Below are positions 42,246 to 52,139 of a DNA stretch of 64,000 bases, one piece after another. Below the pieces are notes generated by a model. That model was not told the DNA's origin. It worked only from the letters and a program-made list of their open reading frames with translations, and did not search any database. This stretch comes from Aliivibrio fischeri (lineage in GTDB: Bacteria; Pseudomonadota; Gammaproteobacteria; Enterobacterales; Vibrionaceae). The DNA is taken from contig CP160629.1 of the NCBI GenBank assembly GCA_038993745.2, positions 868,001 to 932,000 of the forward strand, written 5' to 3'. Each line of letters opens with the position of its first letter. Position 1 is the stretch's first letter. A program made the translations under genes and the position numbers.

Positions 42246-42376
42246 AAAAAAAAGATCGTGACGTAGCCGGGGGACTACGCCACGGGCGCCAAAGACGCCT
42301 TCGCTTGCTGCCGAAGTAACAAGATACTTCTTGTTACCTCTATTAGAATAAAAGTTGAGAGGTCTCCCTCTCGATG
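42246..42376 (-). ncRNA. Candidate structured small RNA with terminal intrinsic terminator
   Basis: Five consecutive hairpins occupy this interval: 42357-42372 (GAGAGG/CCTCTC), 42316-42337 (GTAACAAG/CTTGTTAC), 42299-42316 (CTTCG/CGAAG), 42285-42299 (GGCG/CGCC) and 42257-42284 (a 10-bp stem CGTGGCGTAG/CTACGTCACG with one mismatch). Read on the minus strand the last is followed by ATC and eight T, a strong terminator, so the RNA would run leftwards for about 130 bases. A TATAGT -10-like box lies at 42383-42388, with only a weak -35. It is markedly GC-rich against AT-rich surroundings and has no open frame. It does not look like CsrB, Qrr, Spot 42, RyhB or GcvB. A dispersed repeat with the same structure is the main alternative. 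Confidence 0.5.
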
Positions 42377-42388
42377 TAATTAACTATA

Positions 42389-42734
42389 ATCGCCCCTTCT
42401 TTTTTTACATATCAAAATAACGACAATCTATTGGTACAAAAACGACATTCATATAATTTTATGGTTATCTATTTGTTTTTAAATGGTATTTTTTTTGTTT
42501 GTCGTTTTTGTTATGTTTTAAATTATTTTAACGTTATTTATTTGTGGTATTAAATTGACGTAATTGACGTGGTTTTGGAAGCAATGTCATATATCTTATT
42601 TTATGATTAACAAAAGGGTATTTGATGTTTTTTGTCAATTTGCTGAAAAAAATTGATTTAGCGCAAGAAAAAAGTAACTGTTAGTTATAAAATGAAACGA
42701 AATAATAATGATTCTCACTATCGTGGAGCTTGAG
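42389..42734 (+). promoter_or_regulatory. feoABC upstream region with Fur-like box
   Basis: A very AT-rich region before feoA. At about 42701-42722 the sequence AATAATAATGATTCTCACTA, followed by TC, resembles the Fur box (GATAATGATAATCATTATC) with several mismatches and ends 12 bases before the start codon. The remainder shows T and A tracts and TTATAAAAT (42686-42694), a possible -10. Iron-dependent repression of feo is well known in this group; binding here is inference. Confidence 0.5.
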
Positions 42735-42962
42735 ATGAACCTAGCGCAATTAGAGAGCGGCAAAAAAGCTGTAGTAACAGACATGTCTTTGTTACCAACC
42801 GACACAAGAAAGAAGTTAATGGTAATGGGTATGTTGCCTCATACTGAAATTGCGATTTTACGAAAAGCTCCAATGGGAGATCCATTACAGATTAGCGTGA
42901 GAGGCACTTCTCTTGCTATCCGAAAGAATTTAGCTGAACAAATTACAGTTAAGGAATTATAA
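42735..42962 (+). CDS. feoA: Ferrous iron transport protein A
   Basis: A 75-residue SH3-like cytoplasmic protein needed for FeoB activity. The ATG at 42735 (MNLAQLESGKKAVVTDMS) has GGAG seven bases upstream; a start nine codons earlier would overlap the Fur-like box. LLPTDTRKKLMVMGMLPHTEI and VRGTSLAIRKNLAEQI are typical FeoA text. E. coli FeoA is 75 residues. One base separates it from feoB. Confidence 0.93.
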   Translation: MNLAQLESGKKAVVTDMSLLPTDTRKKLMVMGMLPHTEIAILRKAPMGDPLQISVRGTSLAIRKNLAEQITVKEL

Positions 42963-42963
42963 A

Positions 42964-45240
42964 ATGCAGTATCAAGTATTAACTGTAGGTAACCCAAATA
43001 GCGGTAAAACAACACTGTTTAATGGGTTAACTGGCGCAAAGCAACAGGTAGGTAACTGGGCTGGTGTTACAGTTGAAAAGAAAACCGGTAAATATACTTG
43101 TTCTGGTGATGAGTTTTTACTTACTGACTTACCGGGTATCTATGCATTAGACAGCGGTAATGATGTAAACAGTTTGGATGAAACTATTGCATCACGAGCA
43201 GTGTTAACTCATGCCGCTGACGTGATTATTAATGTTGTTGATGCTTCTTGTTTAGAACGTAGCTTATATATGACATTACAACTTCGTGAGTTGGGTCGCC
43301 CAATGATCGTTGTTTTAAATAAAATGGATGTGCTTAAGCGTCAACGTCAAATTTTAGATGTAAAAGGGTTAGAAAAAGTTCTGGGTTGCCCTGTATTATC
43401 TTTATCGGCAAATGACAAAACACAAGTTCATAAATTCAAAGAGAAGTTACATAAGTCAATTGCTCAAGGCATTAAAATGATGCCACTTGAGCTGACTTAT
43501 GGTGATGATGTTGAAGCTGCAATTAAAGAAGCATCGGCATTATTCTCGAGTGAATATGCATCTAGTCGCTCACTGGCAATTCGTGCTTTAGAAAACGATG
43601 CTTTAGTACTTAATACACTAGAAGCCGATAAGCGAAATAAAGTCGCTAATATTACTAATGTACTCAATACAAATGTTGAAGCTGACTTTCATATTGCTGA
43701 TTGTCGTTACACTTTCCTACATCAATTATGTCAGCAATTACGTCGTCAAGAAGGCCGATTAAGCCACAGTGTCAGTGAGAAAATTGACCAAGTTATTCTA
43801 AATAAGTGGGTTGGTGTTCCTTTCTTCTTTTTCGTCATGTACTTAATGTTCATGTTCTCTATCAACATTGGTAGTGCATTTATTGATTTCTTCGATATCG
43901 GTGTTGGTGCACTTCTTGTTGATGGCGGTCATTATTTATTAGATGGCCATCTACCTGTTTGGTTAGTGACATTAATTGCTGATGGTGTCGGTGGTGGTAT
44001 TCAAACTGTAGCGACCTTCATTCCTGTTATCGCTTGTCTATATTTGTTCCTTTCTTTATTAGAAAGTTCTGGTTATATGGCTCGTGCTGCATTTGTTCTT
44101 GATAAAGTGATGCAAAAGATTGGATTACCAGGTAAAGCGTTTGTACCACTTGTACTTGGTTTTGGTTGTAACGTTCCAGCTATCATGGCTACTCGTACTC
44201 TAGAACAAGAGCGTGAGCGTAAATTGGCAGCGTCAATGGCTCCATTTATGTCATGTGGTGCTCGTTTACCTGTATATGCATTGTTTGCTGCTGCTTTCTT
44301 CCCTGAAAATGGCCAAAACGTTGTATTTGGTTTGTACTTTTTCGGTATTTTAGCTGCTGTATTTACTGGTTTGTTACTGAAACATACGATCTATCCAGGA
44401 CGTAGTGATTCGTTCATCATGGAAATTCCAGATTACGAATTCCCAACGATGCGTAACATCATGATCAAAACATGGCAGAAACTAAAACGTTTTGTACTTG
44501 GTGCGGGTAAAACCATCGTTGTTGTTGTAACAATATTAAGCTTCTTCAATTCACTAGGTATGGATGGCACGTTTGGTAACGAAGACAGTGAAAACTCTGT
44601 ACTTTCAAAAGCAGCTCAAGTGGTTACTCCTGTGCTTGCACCAATTGGTATTCAAGAAGATAACTGGCCTGCTACAGTAGGTATTATCACAGGTATCTTT
44701 GCTAAAGAGGCCGTTGTTGGTACGTTAAATAGCTTGTATGCCGATCCTGCTGGCGATGATGCTGAGTTTGACTTAATGGCAAGCTTAAATGAAGCGGTGA
44801 TGTCTATTCCAGATAACCTATCAGGATTAAGCTACTCTGACCCACTAGGTGTTGAAGTTGGTGATTTAACCGATATTGAAGCAGTAGCAGAAGAGCAAGG
44901 CGTTGAGAATTCAATTTTTGGTAATCTACAAGCTCACTTTGTAACAAGTGCAAGCGCAATGGCTTACTTAATCTTCATCCTGCTTTACACTCCATGTGTT
45001 GCGGCGATGGGGGCATACATGCGTGAATTTGGCCGTAAATACTCGTACTTTATTGCTGGATGGACAATGCTACTTGCTTATGTTTCAGCAACACTGTACT
45101 ACCAAATTGCTCACTTCTCAGCAGCACCGATGACAAGTGCTATGTGGATAGCTATTTCACTTATTATTATGTTAGTGACTTACCTAGTACTAAAACGTAA
45201 AGGTCAAGAAGCTCAAGAACAGCAGGCAGCATTAGTATGA
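42964..45240 (+). CDS. feoB: Ferrous iron transport protein B
   Basis: A 758-residue inner-membrane Fe2+ transporter. The cytoplasmic G domain has GNPNSGKTTLFN, the switch GVTVEKKTG, DLPGIYAL and NKMD; a helical GDI-like domain follows, then about eleven membrane helices containing the Gate motifs (GFGCNVPAIMATRT and GIFAKEAVVGTLNSLY). E. coli FeoB is 773 residues. It overlaps feoC by four bases, so all three feo genes form a tight operon for anaerobic or microaerobic iron uptake. Confidence 0.97.
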   Translation: MQYQVLTVGNPNSGKTTLFNGLTGAKQQVGNWAGVTVEKKTGKYTCSGDEFLLTDLPGIYALDSGNDVNSLDETIASRAVLTHAADVIINVVDASCLERSLYMTLQLRELGRPMIVVLNKMDVLKRQRQILDVKGLEKVLGCPVLSLSANDKTQVHKFKEKLHKSIAQGIKMMPLELTYGDDVEAAIKEASALFSSEYASSRSLAIRALENDALVLNTLEADKRNKVANITNVLNTNVEADFHIADCRYTFLHQLCQQLRRQEGRLSHSVSEKIDQVILNKWVGVPFFFFVMYLMFMFSINIGSAFIDFFDIGVGALLVDGGHYLLDGHLPVWLVTLIADGVGGGIQTVATFIPVIACLYLFLSLLESSGYMARAAFVLDKVMQKIGLPGKAFVPLVLGFGCNVPAIMATRTLEQERERKLAASMAPFMSCGARLPVYALFAAAFFPENGQNVVFGLYFFGILAAVFTGLLLKHTIYPGRSDSFIMEIPDYEFPTMRNIMIKTWQKLKRFVLGAGKTIVVVVTILSFFNSLGMDGTFGNEDSENSVLSKAAQVVTPVLAPIGIQEDNWPATVGIITGIFAKEAVVGTLNSLYADPAGDDAEFDLMASLNEAVMSIPDNLSGLSYSDPLGVEVGDLTDIEAVAEEQGVENSIFGNLQAHFVTSASAMAYLIFILLYTPCVAAMGAYMREFGRKYSYFIAGWTMLLAYVSATLYYQIAHFSAAPMTSAMWIAISLIIMLVTYLVLKRKGQEAQEQQAALV

Positions 45241-45479
45241 TTTTAACCGAACTTAAGCAGTATATTGACGAACAAGGCCGTGTAGAGCGTATTGCATTAG
45301 CAAAGAAATTCAGCATGAGTGAAGATGGTGTTGATGCAATGCTTGAGCTTTGGGTAAAAAAAGGAAAGTTAACTCGTGAACTCGCTGGATGTGAGAAAAC
45401 ACAATGTTGCCAAGAGGCAGAACGTGTGTGGTATCGCCCAGTGTATCAAAATGAGTTAATGACTACTTACATACGATAG
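45237..45479 (+). CDS. feoC: FeoC-like winged-helix protein
   Basis: An 80-residue protein with a winged helix (LTELKQYIDEQGRVERIALAKKF) and a C-terminal cysteine group (GCEKTQCCQEA) that could bind an Fe-S cluster. FeoC proteins stabilise or regulate FeoB. Its ATG overlaps the feoB stop (ATGA). Vibrio FeoC lacks strong resemblance to the enterobacterial protein, so the name rests largely on position and fold. Confidence 0.85.
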   Translation: MILTELKQYIDEQGRVERIALAKKFSMSEDGVDAMLELWVKKGKLTRELAGCEKTQCCQEAERVWYRPVYQNELMTTYIR

Positions 45480-45509
45480 TCGCTTAACTTAGAGTAAAGT
45501 GATAAATAA

Positions 45510-45539
45510 AAACGAGGACCAATTGGTTCTCGTTTTTTT
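45510..45539 (+). terminator. Intrinsic terminator of feoABC
   Basis: AAACGAGGACC AATT GGTTCTCGTTTTTTT forms a stem with one mismatch and a seven-T run, about 30 bases after feoC. Confidence 0.88.
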
Positions 45540-45790
45540 ATGGGGGAAAGGGACTAGGGACTAGTTATTAGGGACGAGAGAAGATCAAAAGAGAGGTTAT
45601 TGCTTCACTTACAATATCCGAGGGTTATTCTAAGTTCCTAGTTCCTAGTTCCTAGTTCCTAGTTGAGATAAGGTAGATCTTGCTCTTACTTCGCCCTAGT
45701 CCTTAGTCCCTAGCCCCTAACTCTTAAAAGTTCTATTCGCTCTTACCTCGCTCCTGATCACTCGTCCCTAGTCCCTATCTCATAAGCACA
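45540..45790. repeat. Heptamer repeat patch with flanking inverted copies
   Basis: Non-coding DNA between the feo and pta terminators. AGTTCCT is repeated four times exactly at 45633-45660 followed by AGTT. Degenerate copies of a related unit CCCTAGT occupy 45694-45721 and 45764-45778. On the left GGGACTAGGGAC (45550-45561) is the exact reverse complement of GTCCCTAGTCCC (45764-45775), so the patch is bounded by a 12-bp inverted repeat. No open frame, promoter or RNA gene is evident. It is too short and irregular for a CRISPR array. Confidence 0.8.
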
Positions 45791-45821
45791 AAAAAAGACA
45801 CGCAATTTTCATCGCGTGTCT
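45791..45821 (-). terminator. Intrinsic terminator of pta
   Basis: On the minus strand AGACACGC/GCGTGTCT is an 8-bp stem followed by seven T residues, about 45 bases after the pta stop. Confidence 0.88.
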
Positions 45822-45862
45822 TCTTATTTTCATTAACTACGCTCTATTTCTAGAGCATGAAA

Positions 45863-48027
45863 TTAGTTAATTACTTTCTCTTCAGCTTGTGCAGCTTGAT
45901 CCGCTTGGATAGCTGTTAGTGCTACTGTGTATACGATATCGTCAACAAGAGCGCCGCGAGACAAGTCATTTACTGGCTTGCGCATGCCTTGAAGCATTGG
46001 ACCGATAGATACTAGGTCAGCAGAACGTTGAACCGCTTTGTACGTTGTGTTACCAGTGTTTAGGTCTGGGAATACAAATACAGTTGCTTTACCAGCTACA
46101 GGAGAGTTAGGTGCTTTAGAAGCAGCTACGTTTTCCATGATTGCAGCATCGTACTGTAGAGGACCGTCGATTACTAGATCAGGACGTTTCTCTTGAGCGA
46201 TCTTAGTTGCTTCGCGTACTTTATCAACGTCTGCGCCCTTACCAGATTCACCAGTAGAGTAAGAGATCATTGCAACGCGTGGGTCGATACCAAACGCCAT
46301 TGCAGAATCAGCAGATTGGATAGCGATTTCAGCAAGTTGCTCAGCAGTTGGATCAGGGTTGATCGCACAGTCACCGTATACAAGAACTTGATCAGGCAGA
46401 AGCATGAAGAAGATTGAAGATACGATAGAAGCATCAGGAGCTGTTTTGATGATTTGGAATGGAGGAACGATAGTGTTTGCTGTGGTATGAACCGCACCAG
46501 AAACAAGACCGTCAACTTCACCCGCTTCAAGCATCATAGTACCAAGGAATACAGAATCTTGTAGTTTTTCACGAGCCACAACTTCAGTCATGCCTTTCGC
46601 GCCACGTAGCTCAACTAAACGAGCAACGTAGTTTTCACGTACAGAATCAGAATCGATGATCTCAACGCCAGCACCAAGTTCAACACCTTGTTGTGCTGCA
46701 ACACGACGGATTTCTTCAGGGTTACCTAAAAGAACACAAGTCGCGATACCACGCTCAGCACAGATAGCCGCAGCTTTAACTGTACGAGGCTCATCACCTT
46801 CAGGAAGAACGATACGTTTAGCCGCTTTACGAGCAAATTCAGTTAACTGGTAACGGAATGCTGGTGGGCTTAGACGACGGATACCTTCAGTACCTTCAGA
46901 TAGAGAGTCAATCCAAGGGCCATCAATGTGGCTAGCAACGTGCTCGTTAACAAACTCAATACGCTCTTTATCATCTGCAGGAACTTCAAGGCTGAAGCTT
47001 TGTAGATTTAGAGACGTCTGCCAAGTGTTACCTTGTGCTGTGAAGATTGGAAGACCAGACTCTAGAGCAGGCTTACAAAGTTCAGCAATTGATTGAGGGA
47101 TTTCGTAACGCCAGTCAGTAAGATTGCGCCGATTTCTACGCCGTTCATTGCAGCAAGACATGCAGCAACGATAACGTCAGGACGGTCAGCAGAAGTTACT
47201 AGTAGAGAACCTGGTTTGAAGTGCTCAATCATGTGCGGTAGAGAACGTGCACAGAAAGTGATGCTCTTAATACGACGAGTAGCAATATCACCTTCGTTGA
47301 TGATTTCAGCATTTAAGTGCTTAGCCATGTCGATAGCACGAGTAGCAATTAGGTCTACTTTCCAAGGCACACAACCAAGAACACGAATAGGACTAGAGTT
47401 GAAGATTTGCATTACTTCAAGGTTAGTCTTAGTCGTTGCATCTGCATCATCAAAGATTTCAGATAGGTCAGGGCGAGTACGACCAGCTTCATCAACAGGT
47501 GCATTTAGCTTGTTAATGATAACGCCAGCGATTTGTTTGTTCTTAGTACCACCAAAGTTAGAACATGCTACTTCGATACGCTCTTTAAGTTGAGAAGGGT
47601 TATCTGTACCAGGAGTTGCTACAAACACAATCTCAGCACCCAGAGTTTTTGCAATTTCACCGTTTAATTGGTTAGCAAATGGGTGTTTACGAGTAGGAAC
47701 TAAACCTTCGATAAGAGTCACATCAGTGTCTTGGCTGATTGACTTGTAACGCGCAACGATTTCTTCTAGAAGAACGTCAGACTGTTCGTTACGTAGCAGT
47801 TCTTCAGCACGAGAGATTGTAGTTGGTTCTGCTGCTTTGATATCGCTGCTGCTAGTCACGATTGAAGTAGTTAGATCAGGTTGATCACCACCGTGACGAG
47901 GCTGAGAGATTGGTTTGTAAAAAGAAACGCTTACGCCTTTACGTTCCATTGAACGTAATACACCCAAACTTGCGCTAGTTAGACCAACACCAGCACTGAT
48001 TGGAACAAGCATAATAGTACGAGACAT
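45863..48027 (-). pseudogene. pta: Phosphate acetyltransferase, frameshifted, probably a sequence error
   Basis: Converts acetyl-CoA and phosphate to acetyl phosphate, the step before AckA. The long Vibrio/E. coli type has an N-terminal P-loop-like and DRTGG domain and a C-terminal catalytic domain. The frame from 48027 runs to EIGAILLTG, then breaks; a second frame from before 47161 carries [20 protein letters not shown] to the end at 45863. Adding one base at 47110 (GGC CGT instead of GGC GT on the coding strand) joins them as [16 protein letters not shown], matching the E. coli spacing. The restored length is 721 residues (E. coli 714). The catalytic part ([34 protein letters not shown]) is complete. 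A missing base is more likely than decay. Confidence 0.92.
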
Positions 48028-48090
48028 GAAAAATTCCTCTACACTATTGGGGCAAGAGACCTTATTGAAAAAATAAAGCCATAGAAAGAA

Positions 48091-48117
48091 AAAAGGCTAA
48101 CCTAATGGCTAGCCTTT
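48091..48117 (-). terminator. Hairpin with T-run between ackA and pta
   Basis: On the minus strand AAGGCTA/TAGCCTT pair around about ten bases and are followed by further T residues, 10 bases after ackA and 64 bases before pta. It probably works as a partial terminator lowering pta relative to ackA. Confidence 0.7.
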
Positions 48118-48126
48118 TAGGAGATA

Positions 48127-49323
48127 TTACAGACCAGCTAGTTTAGCTGTGTCTTCTGCGATAACTAGCTCTTCGTTAGTAGAGATAACCATTGCAGGAA
48201 TACGGCTGTTAGCAGTAGTGATAGTACCTTCACCACCGAAACGTGCTTTAAGGTTTGCTTCGCCATCAACTTCAATACCGAAGATACCTAGACGGTTAAG
48301 AACCATTTCACGGATTGGAGCTGAGTTTTCACCGATGCCGCCTGTGAAAGTGATTGCGTCTAGACGACCTTCTAGAGTTGCTGTGTAACCTGCAACGTAT
48401 TTAGCTAGACGGTGACAGAATACGTCCATCGCACGTGTTGCTTCTTCTTTCTCACCGTAGTTGTCTTCAACGAAACGACAGTCAGAGGTTACTTGAGTTA
48501 GACCTTGTAGGCCAGACTCTTTAGTTAGCATGTTGTTGATTTGTTCAACAGAGTAACCTAGAGCGTCATGTAGGTGGAAAACGATAGCAGGATCGATGTC
48601 ACCACAACGAGTACCCATTACTAGACCTTCAAGAGGAGTAAGACCCATAGAAGTATCTACAGATTCACCGTTTTTAATTGCACATACAGATGCGCCGTTA
48701 CCTAGGTGACAGTTGATGATGTTAACTTCTTCAACAGGCTTGTTTAGTAGACCAGCAACTTCACGAGTGATGAACAGGTGAGAAGTACCGTGCATACCGT
48801 AACGACGGATACCGTGCTCTTTGTATAGGTTGTATGGAAGAGCGTATAGGTAAGACTCTTCAGGCATAGTTTGGTGGAACGCTGTGTCAAATACAGCAAC
48901 GTTTTGAAGGCCTGGGAAGTTAGCTTTAGCTGCTTCGATACCGATGATGTGAGCTGGGTTATGAAGAGGTGCAAAAGTTGCAGCGTCTTGAATACCTTTA
49001 AGTACTTCGTCAGTGATAAGTGCTGACTTAGTGAATTGCTCACCACCGTGTACGATACGGTGACCGATAGCGCCAAGGTTAGCTTTAAGCTCTGGCTTAG
49101 ATGCAAGGATAGTTTCTACCATAAATGATAGAGCTTCTACGTGTGCAGCGCCTGCACCTAGTTGAGCTTCGTGCTTGCCATCAAGTTTCCACTTCATACG
49201 AGCTTCAGGAAGACCAAGACACTCAGCAAGACCAGTTAAGTGCTCTGCACCAGATTCTGCGTCAACAACCGCAAATTTAAGAGAAGAACTACCGCAGTTT
49301 AAAACTAAAACCAGCTTAGACAT
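48127..49323 (-). CDS. ackA: Acetate kinase
   Basis: A 398-residue enzyme making ATP and acetate from acetyl phosphate and ADP. It begins [19 protein letters not shown], a family signature, and contains RIVHGGEQF, the catalytic region [34 protein letters not shown] and [13 protein letters not shown]. coli AckA is 400 residues. It precedes pta on the minus strand with a 99-base gap. The acetate switch is linked to symbiosis in Aliivibrio, so the pair is of physiological interest. Confidence 0.97.
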   Translation of the reverse strand: MSKLVLVLNCGSSSLKFAVVDAESGAEHLTGLAECLGLPEARMKWKLDGKHEAQLGAGAAHVEALSFMVETILASKPELKANLGAIGHRIVHGGEQFTKSALITDEVLKGIQDAATFAPLHNPAHIIGIEAAKANFPGLQNVAVFDTAFHQTMPEESYLYALPYNLYKEHGIRRYGMHGTSHLFITREVAGLLNKPVEEVNIINCHLGNGASVCAIKNGESVDTSMGLTPLEGLVMGTRCGDIDPAIVFHLHDALGYSVEQINNMLTKESGLQGLTQVTSDCRFVEDNYGEKEEATRAMDVFCHRLAKYVAGYTATLEGRLDAITFTGGIGENSAPIREMVLNRLGIFGIEVDGEANLKARFGGEGTITTANSRIPAMVISTNEELVIAEDTAKLAGL

Positions 49324-49640
49324 GTATAAATACCTATTTATTCATCAGTAATTAAAGTTATGTCGTAATGACATATCATGACAAATGTAGTCGATTCATT
49401 GAAAACAACCACATTTATCCAAAAAAATTAGCTATCCTTAGTAAGAGCATTACAGCAGTCCTTGCCGATTTATCTACTTTTAGCTTATAGTAGAACTACA
49501 GCAAAAGATAAATCAGCGCATAGGATAACGATTGTGCGCTAAGATAACAAAAATATTTTAAGATAATATTAATTCTAATCAAGTTTATTCTGTATTTTTT
49601 TGAATGATTCAACTTTTGTTTAGAAGTCCAAGGGGGCAAT
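49324..49640. promoter_or_regulatory. ackA/yfbV divergent region with palindrome
   Basis: 317 AT-rich bases. TATGTC-GTAAT-GACATA at 49359-49375 is a perfect 6-bp inverted repeat only 36 bases upstream of ackA, a possible operator or 5' leader hairpin. The rest holds T and A tracts and the ribosome site AAGGGGG before yfbV. No gene is apparent. Confidence 0.5.
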
Positions 49641-50090
49641 ATGAGTGAAAACGGTTTTTTATTCCGATTTCGAGATGGTCAAACCTATATGGATACTTGG
49701 CCTGAGCGAAAAGAGTTAGCTCCGATGTTCCCTGAGCAACGAGTGATTAAAGCAACTAAGTTCGCTGTTAAAGTCATGCCAGCGGTTGCGGTTATCAGCG
49801 TATTAACGCAAATGGTTTTTAATAATACTGCAGGCTTGCCACAAGCTATCATCATTGCATTGTTTGCCATTAGCATGCCATTACAAGGTTTTTGGTGGTT
49901 AGGTAACAGAGCAAATACAAAATTACCGCCAGCATTAGCGAGTTGGTATCGTGAGTTATACCAAAAAATTATTGAATCAGGGGCAGCATTAGAGCCAATG
50001 AAGAGTCAGCCTCGTTATAAAGAACTGGCGAATATTTTGAATAAAGCGTTTAAACAGTTAGATAAAACAGCTTTAGAACGTTGGTTTTAA
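49641..50090 (+). CDS. yfbV: UPF0208 membrane protein YfbV
   Basis: A 149-residue inner-membrane protein with two hydrophobic segments ([17 protein letters not shown] and [20 protein letters not shown]). The N-terminal [20 protein letters not shown] and the tail [26 protein letters not shown] are typical of the family. E. coli YfbV (151 residues) lies beside ackA in the same divergent arrangement and has been tied to insulation of the terminus macrodomain; function here is inferred from that. Confidence 0.9.
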   Translation: MSENGFLFRFRDGQTYMDTWPERKELAPMFPEQRVIKATKFAVKVMPAVAVISVLTQMVFNNTAGLPQAIIIALFAISMPLQGFWWLGNRANTKLPPALASWYRELYQKIIESGAALEPMKSQPRYKELANILNKAFKQLDKTALERWF

Positions 50091-50116
50091 TATTTTCTTA
50101 CACAAAGTATGATAAT

Positions 50117-50146
50117 AAAAAAGGAGCTAATTTTAGCTCCTTTTTT
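50117..50146. terminator. Bidirectional terminator between yfbV and argS
   Basis: AAAAAAGGAGCTAA/TTAGCTCCTTTTTT is a 14-bp perfect stem with a two-base centre. A second perfect 12-bp palindrome (AACAATCTGAAT/ATTCAGATTGTT) follows at 50161-50188, closer to argS. Confidence 0.9.
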
Positions 50147-50198
50147 GATCTTTAGTTATCAACAATCTGAATGAGTATTCAGATTGTTGAAATAGGTA

Positions 50199-51932
50199 TT
50201 ACATACGTTCTAGCGTTTCAATACCGAGTAGTTCTAAGCCTTGCTTAATTGTTTTCGCTGTTAATGCAGCTAACTTCAGGCGGCTTTGCTTAACAGCGTC
50301 ATCTTCGTTGTTAAGAATAGGGCACGCTTCGTAGAAGCTAGAGAATTGACCAGCAAGTTCAAATAGGTAAGCACACATTAGGTGAGGTTGACCTTCACTT
50401 GCTACTGCTTGAACCGCTTCTTCAAATTGCATTAACTTAGCAACTAACGCTTTTTCTTTCTCATCAGTGATCTTAACTTCACCCGTTAACTCATCCATAG
50501 ATAAGCCAGCTTTGCTGAAGATAGAAGCCACACGAGTGTATGCATATTGCATGTAAGGCGCTGTGTTACCTTCGAACGCAAGCATGTTGTCCCAATCGAA
50601 GATGTAATCCGTAGTACGGTGCTTAGAAAGATCTGAGTACTTAACGGCTGCCATTGCAACAGTTGTAGCAATTTTTGCTTTTTCTTCAGCTGGTAGATCT
50701 TTGTTTTTCTCTTCGATCAGTTTCGCTGCACGTTCTTCAGCTTCATCAAGAAGATCAGCTAGACGAACCGTACCACCAGCACGAGTTTTAAATGGACGAC
50801 CATCTTTACCTAGCATCATACCAAACGCATGGTGTTCTAGAGATACGCTCTCAGGAACATAGCCCGCTTTACGAACGATAGTCCAAGCTTGCATTAGGTG
50901 TTGGTGTTGACGTGAATCGATGAAATAAAGAACACGGTCTGCGTTCAGTTCTTCGTAACGGTATTTAGCACAAGCAATATCTGTTGTTGTGTATAGGAAG
51001 CCACCGTCACGTTTTTGAACGATAACACCCATAGGTTCGCCATCTTTGTTTTTGTATTCATCTAGGAATACAACTTGAGCGCCTTCGCTCTCAACAGCTA
51101 AACCTTGTTTTTGAAGATCAGCAACAATTGGAGCAAGCATGCTGTTGTACATACTTTCGCCCATTACGTTATCACGAGTAAGTGATACGTTTAGACGGTC
51201 ATAGTTGCGTTGGTTTTGAACCATAGTAACGTCAACAAGCTTCTTCCACATTTCTGCGCAGAACTCATCACCGCTTTGAAGTTTAACAACATAACCACGA
51301 GCGGTTACTGCAAACTCTTCGTCTTCGTCATACAGTTTTTTAGATTCACGGTAGAAACCTTCAAGATCAGACAGTTCCATAGAAACTTCGCCTTTCTCTT
51401 TTTGGATACGCTCAAGGTTTGCGATAAGCATACCAAACTGAGTACCCCAGTCACCGATGTGGTTAGCACGAGTAACGTTGTGACCTAAAAACTCAAGAGT
51501 ACGAACAACAGCATCACCAATGATAGTTGAACGTAAGTGACCAACGTGCATTTCTTTAGCAACGTTTGGTGCAGAGTAGTCTGCAACGATGTTTTGTTGT
51601 TCTTCTTTAGCAACACCTAAGCGTTCGTCAGCTAATGCTGCTTCTGCTTGTTTTGCTAGAAATTCTTCTGATAAGAAAATATTGATAAAGCCAGGGCCTG
51701 CAATTTCAGTTTTGCTAGCGATGCCATCAAGATCCAAAACATCCAGTACTTTCTGAGCAAATTCTCGTGGGTTTGTACCTAGTCGCTTAGCTACGCCCAT
51801 TACGCCGTTAGCTTGGTAGTCACCAAATTGTGCTTTTGCAGATTGACGTACTGCGGCAGGGCTGCCTGCTGGCGCACCGGCTGCTTCTAACGCTTGAGAA
51901 ACTTTGTCGTTAATAAGTGATTGAATATTCAA
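50199..51932 (-). CDS. argS: Arginyl-tRNA synthetase
   Basis: A 577-residue class I synthetase charging tRNA-Arg. The N-terminal Add1 domain ([20 protein letters not shown]) is followed by the HIGH-type motif in [17 protein letters not shown] (about residue 130) and the DALR anticodon-binding domain near the C-terminus. E. coli ArgS is 577 residues. As in that enzyme, a canonical KMSKS is replaced by a divergent sequence. It is divergent from the YecM-like gene, as in E. coli where argS and yecM are neighbours. Confidence 0.97.
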   Translation of the reverse strand: MNIQSLINDKVSQALEAAGAPAGSPAAVRQSAKAQFGDYQANGVMGVAKRLGTNPREFAQKVLDVLDLDGIASKTEIAGPGFINIFLSEEFLAKQAEAALADERLGVAKEEQQNIVADYSAPNVAKEMHVGHLRSTIIGDAVVRTLEFLGHNVTRANHIGDWGTQFGMLIANLERIQKEKGEVSMELSDLEGFYRESKKLYDEDEEFAVTARGYVVKLQSGDEFCAEMWKKLVDVTMVQNQRNYDRLNVSLTRDNVMGESMYNSMLAPIVADLQKQGLAVESEGAQVVFLDEYKNKDGEPMGVIVQKRDGGFLYTTTDIACAKYRYEELNADRVLYFIDSRQHQHLMQAWTIVRKAGYVPESVSLEHHAFGMMLGKDGRPFKTRAGGTVRLADLLDEAEERAAKLIEEKNKDLPAEEKAKIATTVAMAAVKYSDLSKHRTTDYIFDWDNMLAFEGNTAPYMQYAYTRVASIFSKAGLSMDELTGEVKITDEKEKALVAKLMQFEEAVQAVASEGQPHLMCAYLFELAGQFSSFYEACPILNNEDDAVKQSRLKLAALTAKTIKQGLELLGIETLERM

Positions 51933-52139
51933 AGAGGTTATCCTTCATATCGCTGTTAAACAGGAATGCTATTGCATGGAAAGCAAAATAATCGCTAATA
52001 ATAGCAATAAAACAGGGGATATTTAATAGTTTCTGTTATTTTTTATTGCAACTTAGGGGCTATTTTTCGAAAGGTTCTAAACATCAAGTAAAGAGGTTGA
52101 TACAATTCGGTTTCTCTTTTTTATTGTTAGGTTGCCTTC

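Noticed and set aside
42246..42376. CsrB-type, Qrr or cyclic-di-GMP riboswitch RNA
   Set aside because: Too few GGA loops and too short for CsrB, no Qrr core, and none of the conserved GEMM riboswitch sequence; orientation is also wrong for a riboswitch of feoA.
45633..45664. CRISPR-like array
   Set aside because: Units are seven bases and directly adjacent, with no spacers and no cas genes.
45550..45775. A complete MITE or insertion sequence
   Set aside because: The 12-bp arms are made of the same heptamers as the interior, there is no transposase, and I could not see a target-site duplication.
47093..47593. A 166-codon plus-strand frame inside pta
   Set aside because: It is antisense to conserved Pta codons and has no recognisable motif; it arises from the strong codon bias of pta.
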